Shown: positions 51,845 through 64,000 of the stretch, piece after piece
Layout: every line of letters starts with the position of its first letter
Numbering within the stretch: the stretch's first letter is position 1
NCBI GenBank assembly: GCA_950097015.1
Contig: CATNEN010000034.1
Coordinates: 7,757,654 to 7,821,653 of the forward strand
From: Macrostomum hystrix
Lineage: Eukaryota > Platyhelminthes > Macrostomidae
Reading direction: 5' to 3'
Length of the DNA: 64,000 bases
Program-made: the position numbers and the translations under genes
The notes under the pieces: model-generated
Databases searched by the model: none
What the model was told of the DNA's origin: nothing
The model's input: only the letters and a program-made list of their open reading frames with translations

Positions 51845-52225
51845 TATACTTCTCTCCTTCTCCTTCTCTCCTTCTCCATCTCTCCTTCTCCTTCTCTCCT
51901 TCTCTCCTTCTCCTTCTCTCCTTCTCTCCTTCTCCTTCTCCTTCTCTCCTTCTTCTTCTCTTCTCTCCTTCTCCTTCTCTCCTTCTCCTTCTCTCCTTCT
52001 CCTTCTCTCCTTCTCCTTCTCTCCTTCTCCTTCTCTCCTTCTCCTTCTCTCCTTCTCTCCTTCTCCTTCTCTCCTTCTCTCCTTCTCCTTCTCCCCTTCT
52101 CATTCTCCTTCACCTTCCCTTCTCATTCTCCTTCACCTTCCCTTCTCATTCTCCTTGTCCCCTTCTCATTCTCCTTTTCTTCTTCTCATTCTACTTCTCC
52201 CCTTCTCATTCTACCTTCCCCTTCT
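51845..52225. repeat. Pyrimidine tract (TCTCCTTCTCC)n
   Basis: About 380 bp of TCTCCTTCTCCT low-complexity sequence lie 700 bp downstream of the protocadherin stop, almost purely pyrimidine on the plus strand. Confidence 0.93.
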
Positions 52226-54281
52226 GCCCACTTTTCCCCATCCGATATGATAATACATCTCTCGAGCTTCTCATTCTATTCTCAATACTAAAATTATTTA
52301 TTTTGTTTGCATCTGCTTCTAATTATCCCATGTTATATATATATACACAGAGTGGGATCCAGTTTGTTTTGTTTAGTTTTGTAATTCATTCACGTGGCTG
52401 CATGCTTTCGATCGGCGAAATTTTCAAATCTTTAAATTGATGTGATAATTTACTCAGTTTCACTCATTAATAACGCTTCAATTACTTTTCCTTTGCTTAC
52501 TCGTATAGTGCGAAATACGCAGGTAATACGTGCACTTTATTATAAATCAGTCATTAAACAAAATAAATGGAAGCCATTGTTCTCATTCTATCAACTTATT
52601 TTCTAAAAACTATAAAATGTTAGAGAGTCGCCTCTTTAGCATTCTTTGGAATTATTTTATGTAGTAGTGTGCGATATAAATTTCTAGGCAAATTAATGTA
52701 GATAATTAGAGAAGCTATAGCCATGAGCGAAAGAATACAAAACTAGGTGTTAAATTATACTACACTGCAGTAATGTTGGATGTCGAGTCAACAGTGCATG
52801 AATGAATCGGTTTTCGACCTTCTGCGAGCTTCTCGAAGCAAGGGATTTAGTCCCTCTGCCTGTATAGACGTGGCGTTAAGATTCTCAAGCTGGATGAATT
52901 TGAGCGCGCTAATTTGCTTAAGTCTGTACCAGCTGTATCAATTTAGTTCATTTGTTACTTCACAAAGAAGTTGTTGGCTTTATTTGTCCACCCGAATATT
53001 ACTTCGACTAATCAATTCGGAAAAGGCATGTGGTATCACGTCACGTATCTGAGAGATGGCAGTTGATTACACATCCCCCACTGTCCCGTTGGGGATCGAA
53101 TGTCCAGCTTTATCCGCACAGCAACTTGCCGGAATAACACAGCTACTCTACACCGTATGCTGTGCCGATAGTAGTTGCTGATTCCCATCTTCTATAAGTA
53201 AATTGATGCCGGGGATAAGCATTGCCCTGTGAGATATGAATTTAACTATAGCGGCTTTATTTTGTACAATTGTAACAAACTATCAGCCTTTTGCATTAGC
53301 TAATTAGTAATTTATAAATCAGACACTAAATAAAAACATTAAAGGCTTTTATTTAAGGATATAAGTGAGGCTGCTTGATCAGTAATATTTTGCAATACGT
53401 TTGTTAGAATTCTTGTAGCTTTTTGAAGCAAGGAATAATGACGAAAATCCACGAAAGGCCTGCCTGCGAGTCACAAAACGTGACAGAGCACTATTAATTA
53501 TTACTAGTGCATTAAAGCTACTTTAGAATGCTTGAGCTTAGTTTCTAGACTAGCTAAAAGTGTATATCGTCATTAACTCTTTATAATCTTAAAAGCATTA
53601 AGAGAAATAGCAGTATCTACGTTTTTTGTCAACATGGCGGTGCCAATGTCATTTGTGTTAAGAGTGCCAATTAGTACCCTTCAGTTTTTGTTGAATGCTT
53701 ACTGTTTTAAAGTTTTTTAATTTTATCTACTTAATATTCTACTAATTCTTAGATAAATTATACTCTTCATATTATTCATGAAAAACTTTTAAACTAGTCA
53801 ATCGACTTATCATACCATTGCTTATTTATTATTTGGCACTGGTCTAAAAATTCTTGATGCCATCTTTGTCACTATAAATTTAAATTCTGAGTGCCAAAAT
53901 TATAATCTTTATTTCAATTCACATTTCATGCAATGACACAAAAATCTAGTCAAGTCAAGTCTAGTAATTAATTCAAGAATAGAAGAGCTGTTAGCTTATT
54001 AAAAGTATAAAAAACCCTATTGGAATAGAATAAATGTCAAAAACCTGCAGATGCATGACACAGGTGTCAAAAATGTGGCTCCAAAGCATGACGCGACACA
54101 AAATGCTATAATAACCTAACCAACTAACTATGCTTATGCTTAAGGGCAGAGCTTATTCCCACAGTCCCGTGCTAATAATTTCAATTTTATCCACACAGAT
54201 CCATGCCGATAATTTTCTGCTTATCCACACGGCAGCTTGTATGAATAGGTCTAAAACTCTTTATATAAATATGCCATCATA

Positions 54282-54554
54282 CATGCGCAACCTCCCAAAT
54301 CTTAGCCGGCTGTGCAACTTAGTTTTTGCTCTCAATTGTGACTTAGTTCGTTTCATTGCTCTATTTACAACTTAGTTTGCTCTCATTTGCTCTCTTTTTC
54401 TCTCCCCTTTTTCCTTTTCTTCACGCCTTCCTTTTTTATCCCTTGGTCCCCCCTTTGATTTTTTTGCACTTGGTCAATTGGTTTTTGCGACTTACCTTGC
54501 TTGGCCCTCATTTCACCTAGCCAGTTTGGCCGGGTTGGCTGGGTGTTGCGCATG
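54282..54554 (-). mobile_element. MITE copy 2 (opposite orientation to copy 1)
   Basis: It has termini CATGCGCAAC and GTTGCGCATG with flanking TA on both sides. Its interior carries the same landmarks as copy 1 in reverse complement: ACTTAGTTTTTGCTC, ACAACTTAGTTTGCTC, TTTTGCACTTGG, and CTTACCTTGCTTGGCCCTCA. The two copies differ by small indels and scattered substitutions. Confidence 0.75.
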
Positions 54555-56209
54555 TATGCTTAAGAGCGGCGATGCTCTGGCAATGCCCTGCAATGCGACA
54601 TGACACCATTTTGGTGTCATGTTGCAGCAAAATAGCAAAATATTTCATATCTTTGTTCACATAGCTTTATGATGGCTGTGGCGGAAAAGTACATTTTTAT
54701 TCAGCCCAAATGGTTTTTGTGCATTAAGTGAAAGCCGACTCACTTTTCACCCCGCTCTGCCCTGTCATGCAATGTACATCTGCTTGTGCCCTGGGCATCC
54801 TTCCCCACGCGTTCATTTCTATTCGCTTTATCTAAATAAATAACTCAAACCAGCGGCCTAGAGTGAGCGCTTGCTTTCTCTGAACAAACCCTAAAGAGAA
54901 AATCAATTAAGTTGTGTCAATTGCATTACAATGGCTTAGCATATGAATAAAAAAATTTTTATTCTACTATGTCCATGACTATCTATCATATAGATAAAGT
55001 ATATTTTACTAGGCCTTAAATTATTAATGTTCTTTGCTATCATTAGATGCAACACATTTCTTACAACTAATGTTATTAGCTATATGCCTAATCCAAGTGC
55101 ATTCAATAAAGTTTCCTATAAGTGTAAATCTAAAATGTGTGTGAACACCCTATTAGGCAGACAAGAGGTAACCATGGAACTAGCCATAGTTATAGTTTAA
55201 GCCTAATTTATATTTTTTACTATATGCAAAATTAAGTTTTTTTGTAACATGTATGCTAGTACATATCAAAGGCTGCCAAATGAAAGAAAAAAGAAAACTA
55301 GACTAGAAGTAAAACAAATTAAAATAAAATGTATAATTAATATTATATATATTTATTTTGATTATAAAATATACCAATATTATCACAATCATAAAAAGTG
55401 CCGGAAAACTTTATTTAAAGCCCTTTTTTCTTTCTATAGAACAATTAAGTGAATAAGTATTTTTCATTCTTTATTTTTTTTAATTTGTAAATATCTGTAA
55501 CTAAAACCAAATGTTTGTGTATGCTATAAACCAGCCAGCAACAGTGAGTCTTTGTTATACACAAATGTATGCCAACAGGGGTTTGCAACAGTGATTGTAT
55601 GCTAAACTAAATTAGATACAGTGAAATATATTAGAAAATATAGTGTGCCAAGTTAAAAGATATTCTAGAAAAAATTACTTTTTATGTAGCTAAAAAATAA
55701 CTTCTTCAGCCATGTTTGCTATTTTGTAAAAAAATATGTGGACATCCAATTAAGCCTGTAGTCATGCACATGTATGATGCTATCTTATTTATCCTATACG
55801 AGTATTAGGTGTCTGATCTTTGTGTCTAATGTGTCTATTATGCAGGAAAATTCTGAACCCAAATGTGCAAGGAAATCTATTAGCTGATGAGCATGCTTAC
55901 ACAAGATGTTGCTGGCATAATATAACTCATTTGCTCCAATTGAGGAATACATAGGTAAATAGTTGATTATAACAATATCATGTTGATTCTTGAACAGCAA
56001 AATCTAATTTTGGTTGATGTTAAATGCTAAGTTGTGAAGTTGTTAAAATCAGTTTTCAACTTTTCAAGAAGCAAATAGAAATTGAAGCAACATTTGTTAT
56101 TTTGATTTGAAGTGCTGATGCAACTGGCCTATGTTCAGGTGCAATGTGCAAGTAAATAAAAAATGCTAATTACTATTTTCAGAGAAAATCTGACAATTGT
56201 AAACCCTAA

Positions 56210-56730
56210 GCTCTCTTGAAATCCCATCAGCTCTCTAGAAATCCCATTAACTTTAGAAATCCCATTAGATCTCTAGAAATCCCATCATCTCTTTAGAAAT
56301 CCCATCATCTCTTTAGAAATCCCATCAGATCTTTAGAAATGCCATCAGATCTTTAGAAATGCCTCAGATCTTTAGAAATGCCATCAGCTCTTTAGAAAAG
56401 TCATCAGATCTTTAGAAATGCCATCAGCTCTTTAGAAATCCCATCAAATTTAGAAATCCCATTAGATCTCTAGAAATCCCATCAGATCTTTAGAAATCCC
56501 ATCAGCTCTTTAGAAATCCCATCAGATCTTTAGAAATCCCATCAGTTCTTTAGAAATCCCATCAGATCTTTAGAAATCCTATCAGATCTTTAGAAATCCC
56601 ATCATATCTTTAGAAATCCCATCAGATCTTTAGAAATCCTGATAGCTCTCTAGAAATCCCATCAACTCTAGAAATCCTATTAGCTTCCTCAAAATCCCAC
56701 CAGCTTTCCAGAAGTCCTATCAGCTCAATA
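56210..56730. repeat. Minisatellite upstream of CK2 alpha, 20-bp unit, about 25 copies
   Basis: The unit is CATCAGATCTTTAGAAATCC, with length and AGCTC/AGATC variants. It ends about 100 bp before CK2 alpha exon 1, so it lies in the promoter region or in a 5' UTR intron. Confidence 0.96.
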
Positions 56731-56844
56731 GGAGCTGTACTAAAATCGCCTCATTTGATTTAAGGTGCACCCCTGAAGTACTGCAAAAGTTAATCATAAA
56801 TCTTAGTAATATTTGAAAGCCATCAATTTTGAACATTGTTGCAG

Positions 56845-57014
56845 TTGCAGCTTTGCCAGGCTCTTTCGGTTCAACTGCCAGAGGCATTCTCGGGCTCGCG
56901 GCTGCAGCATTGAGGCCTGCGCATAAAACTATATTAATATCGCCAGCGATTCTCGGTGTTGCTAGTTTGAGTTATCAAATTCAGAGATTCATTACAACAA
57001 GCGCCAGCGTTGCT
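56845..57014 (+). other. 5' part of CK2 alpha exon 1: UTR or in-frame N-terminal extension
   Basis: An acceptor-like TTGTTGCAG precedes 56845. The following 170 nt stay open in the CK2 alpha frame, with no in-frame ATG before 57015. If translated the segment would have basic and hydroxyl residues and no Asp or Glu, ending [11 protein letters not shown] just before the canonical Met. It may simply be 5' UTR. Confidence 0.35.
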
Positions 57015-61667
<4,653 letters not shown>

Positions 61668-61952
61668 TGCGAAACTGCGACTAACTGGAAGCCCAACTGG
61701 AAGTTGGAAATTTTCGGTTGCGACCGTTGCAATTAGATTCGACTGCAAAATTAATTCGATGAAATAAGTCAACAATCGCGTTCTATTGCGTCAGTTGTCG
61801 ATTGCCTGTTACGAGCTACAATTGATCATCTGTATCATAAAATTAAAATGCTTTTTTTCTACTCGTATTATTAAAAAAATAGTTTGTTTTCGTTTGTTTA
61901 ATTCTGTCTACAAGCATAAACTTATGACAATGAAATCCCTTGTTTTTTTTTT

Positions 61953-61958
61953 AATAAA
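61953..61958 (+). terminator. AATAAA poly(A) signal, CK2 alpha
   Basis: A canonical AATAAA lies about 290 bp after the CK2 alpha stop in an AT-rich 3' UTR-like stretch. It is a good candidate for the proximal 3' end. Confidence 0.5.
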
Positions 61959-62144
61959 CAAATTTTTTCATGTAGAATGAATCTAGAATATGTTTCAATC
62001 GTTCTAATTGTACACTGCCTTGCGTCCTGAAAATTAGTTATGTTATTCATTAAAATACGAAATCATTCGTTGTCGTCTCCTCTCTCTATCTAGATCCGTC
62101 TTTCCCATGTCAGCTTTTTGTATAATTACTGTTTGTCTGTGAGT

Positions 62145-62150
62145 AATAAA
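62145..62150 (+). terminator. Second AATAAA poly(A) signal, CK2 alpha
   Basis: An AATAAA follows TTTGTCTGTGAGT, a TG-rich context, about 480 bp after the stop and just before the 21-bp minisatellite begins. It could serve as the distal 3' end. Confidence 0.4.
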
Positions 62151-62189
62151 ATACTTACTAAAAACTCTCCAAGGCTTGTTACCTGAAAG

Positions 62190-63000
62190 TTAATGAAATA
62201 TTTACTGCAAGTTAACAGTACAACTAACAGCGGGTTTAACTGATGTAAACTGAAAGTTAACGACAGTTTACTGAAAGTTAACGAAACTTTACTGAAAGTT
62301 AACGAAACTTTACTGAAAGTTAACGAAAGTTTACTGAAAGTTAACGAAACTTTACTGAAAGTTAACGACAGTTTACTGAAAGTTAACGAAAGTTTACTGA
62401 AAGTTAACGAAAGTTTACTGAAAGTTAACGAAAGTTTACTGAAAGTTAACGAAAGTTTACTGAAGGTTAACGAAAGTTTACTGAAAGTTAACGAAATTGT
62501 AATGAAAGTTAACGACAGTTTACTGAAAGTTAACGAAACTTTACTGAAAGTTAACGACAGTTTACTGAAAGTTAACGAAACTTTACTGAAAGTTAACGAC
62601 AGTTTACTGAAAGTTAACGAAAGTTTACTGAAAGTTAACGACAGTTTACTGAAAGTTAACGACAGTTTACTGAAAGTTAACGAAAGTTTACTGAAAGTTA
62701 ACGAAAGTTTACTGAAAGTTAACGAAAGTTTACTGAAAGTTAACGAAAGTTTACTGAAGGTTAACGAAAGTTTACTGAAAGTTAACGAAAGTTTACTGAA
62801 AGTTAACGAAAGTTTACTGAAAGTTAACGAAAGTTTACTGAAGGTTAACGAAAGTTTACTGAAAGTTAACGAAATTGTAATGAAAGTTAACGAAAGTTTA
62901 CTGAAAGTTAACGAAATTGTACTGAATGTTAACGAAAGTTTACTGAAAGTTAATGAAATTGTACTGAAAGTTAACGAAAGTTTAACGGATGTTTACTGAA
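62190..63000. repeat. Minisatellite downstream of CK2 alpha, 21-bp unit, about 38 copies
   Basis: The unit is AAAGTTAACGAAAGTTTACT plus G, with AAACT, ACAGT and AAATTGTA variants. Degenerate copies continue to about 63160. It shares the core AAAGTTAACGA with the 20-bp array at 59368-60200. Confidence 0.96.
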
Positions 63001-63654
63001 AGTTAAAGATCTAGATCCAGAAAGTTAAAGATGTTTGGTTAAGTTTAACGGATGGTTTACTTAAAGTTAACGAAATTTTACTTAAAGTTAACGTATGTTT
63101 TTCGAATGTTAACTGACGTTTGCTGACAACGGATGTTTACTGCTAGTTAATGGATGTCAACGGATGTTATAACGGGCTTATAATTACAAAAAGCCTCGGC
63201 AATAGTTTCACTTACAATAATCGAAGCTAAATTAGATTACTGCATATAGTTTATTGATCAGTTATCTGCTCACAGCACACTGACTGCTAAATGACTCATA
63301 CATAGATAGTATTTCCTCTTTCTGGTTTTCAGCACTCCTAGCACAACTAGCTCTTTACACCAACACCGCCTTTTCAATATTGCGACAAACGGCATTATGA
63401 AGAAATGTTTTATGTTTTATAAATGCAAGAAACTGTTACTAATTCGTTATTGAATTTCAGTTTCAGTATTACACGTGGATGAATCTCTTACTTGTTTTTG
63501 ATTTTATATCAAAATCATAACAGTCATAGGGTGTCTACCTTTTATTAGCATTAAGGTTATCAGAACATTTGGTGGGAGGGCTTTTGACAATCGCAGTAGA
63601 CAATCACATTTTTATTGTCATGTCATATTGTCATATTTTCATTGCCCTACAATC
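63001..63654. other. CK2 alpha downstream flank
   Basis: Decaying copies of the 21-bp array run to about 63160. Then comes AT-rich DNA with no recognised feature up to SINE copy 4. Confidence 0.35.
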
Positions 63655-63865
63655 TAAGGAGTTGTTGTCTAGTGGTTAGAGCGTCGAGCTCGCGACTTAA
63701 TAGTCGTGGGTTCGATTCGTGACTCCAATTGAGCAGCTAGATATCCTTTATAGGAGGGGAATATGGGTACCAGCATTCCCCCCCCCCAGTCCATGGACTG
63801 AACAGCCGTACGCAGGCTTCACATGCGCAAGTCAGTAGCTGCGTAGGTGTAATCAACGAATCTGT
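63655..63865 (+). mobile_element. tRNA-derived SINE, copy 4 (internal deletion)
   Basis: It begins GTTGTTGTCTAGTGGTTAGA and has B box GTGGGTTCGATTC. Most of the central domain is missing: the head runs through a short unrelated stretch into ATGGGTACCAGCATT, a C run and CCAGTCCATGGACTGAACAG. It ends near AGGTGTAAT. Confidence 0.7.
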
Positions 63866-64000
63866 ACATTTCAGCTCTGGAAAACACAGCGATGACAGTG
63901 AACCACTGGAAGCTGCCATAGCTAAACTATAAAGACAGGTCATTGAAGCTACACTGGTTTGTTGAAAAATCAGCGCAGAGCAGACAAGCCCAAATAATGT

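Larger units (their letters stand above)
51139..56209. other. Protocadherin 3' flank and AT-rich intergenic DNA
   Basis: No AATAAA occurs close to the protocadherin stop; the first I noticed is near 52562. A pyrimidine tract and MITE copy 2 are listed separately. Otherwise this is AT-rich DNA without a supportable gene. Confidence 0.35.

Noticed and set aside
53072-54240. Two similar-looking stretches with CCCACAGTCCCGT / CCCACTGTCCCGT and TTTATCCRCACAG
   Set aside because: The shared words are short and the spacing differs. I could not define ends or confirm a repeat family by eye.
62502-62999. 165-codon open frame of repeated LLKVNES
   Set aside because: The 21-bp repeat unit reads open. 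There is no start context or domain, and it lies beyond the CK2 alpha poly(A) signals.

Overview
This is a 64 kb stretch of an invertebrate animal genome. All three genes are split by spliceosomal introns with GT-AG borders, many of them only 70-230 bp long. One gene is a protocadherin, a family found in animals. The window also holds tRNA-derived SINEs, a short terminal-inverted-repeat transposon and a dead non-LTR reverse transcriptase. Small introns plus very many minisatellites would suit a free-living flatworm or another lophotrochozoan, but the sequence does not settle the species.

Layout. (1) 1-11779, minus strand: a RIC1 homologue (Ric1-Rgp1, Rab6 guanine nucleotide exchange factor). 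Twelve exons were placed by hand from the start codon (MYFLSGWPK) at 11779 down to 2184; all of them join in frame (about 1068 residues), and the C-terminal part lies left of the window. (2) 11780-43235: about 31 kb with no convincing protein gene. It holds a 270-bp MITE, a decayed reverse transcriptase fragment, three SINE copies, nine minisatellite or low-complexity arrays, and otherwise featureless DNA. (3) 43236-51138, plus strand: a type I membrane protocadherin with seven cadherin repeats, one transmembrane helix and a Gln/His/Pro-rich tail, in seven exons. One exon junction does not keep frame, and a likely alternative terminal exon sits in the large intron. (4) 51139-56820: non-coding, AT-rich, with a second MITE copy in opposite orientation. 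(5) 57015-61667, plus strand: a complete casein kinase 2 catalytic (alpha) subunit in six exons (359 residues), then poly(A) signals. (6) 62190-64000: a minisatellite and a fourth SINE copy.

The dominant feature is 24 tandem arrays, with units of 14-83 bp, nearly all with different unit sequences, spread through introns and intergenic DNA but absent from coding exons. In RIC1 every intron is either short (73-231 bp) and array-free, or is a short intron enlarged by a single array. Several units contain words that look like splice acceptors or donors.

The three genes have unrelated jobs: Golgi Rab6 activation, cell adhesion, and a general Ser/Thr kinase. Nothing in the sequence suggests that they work as a set.
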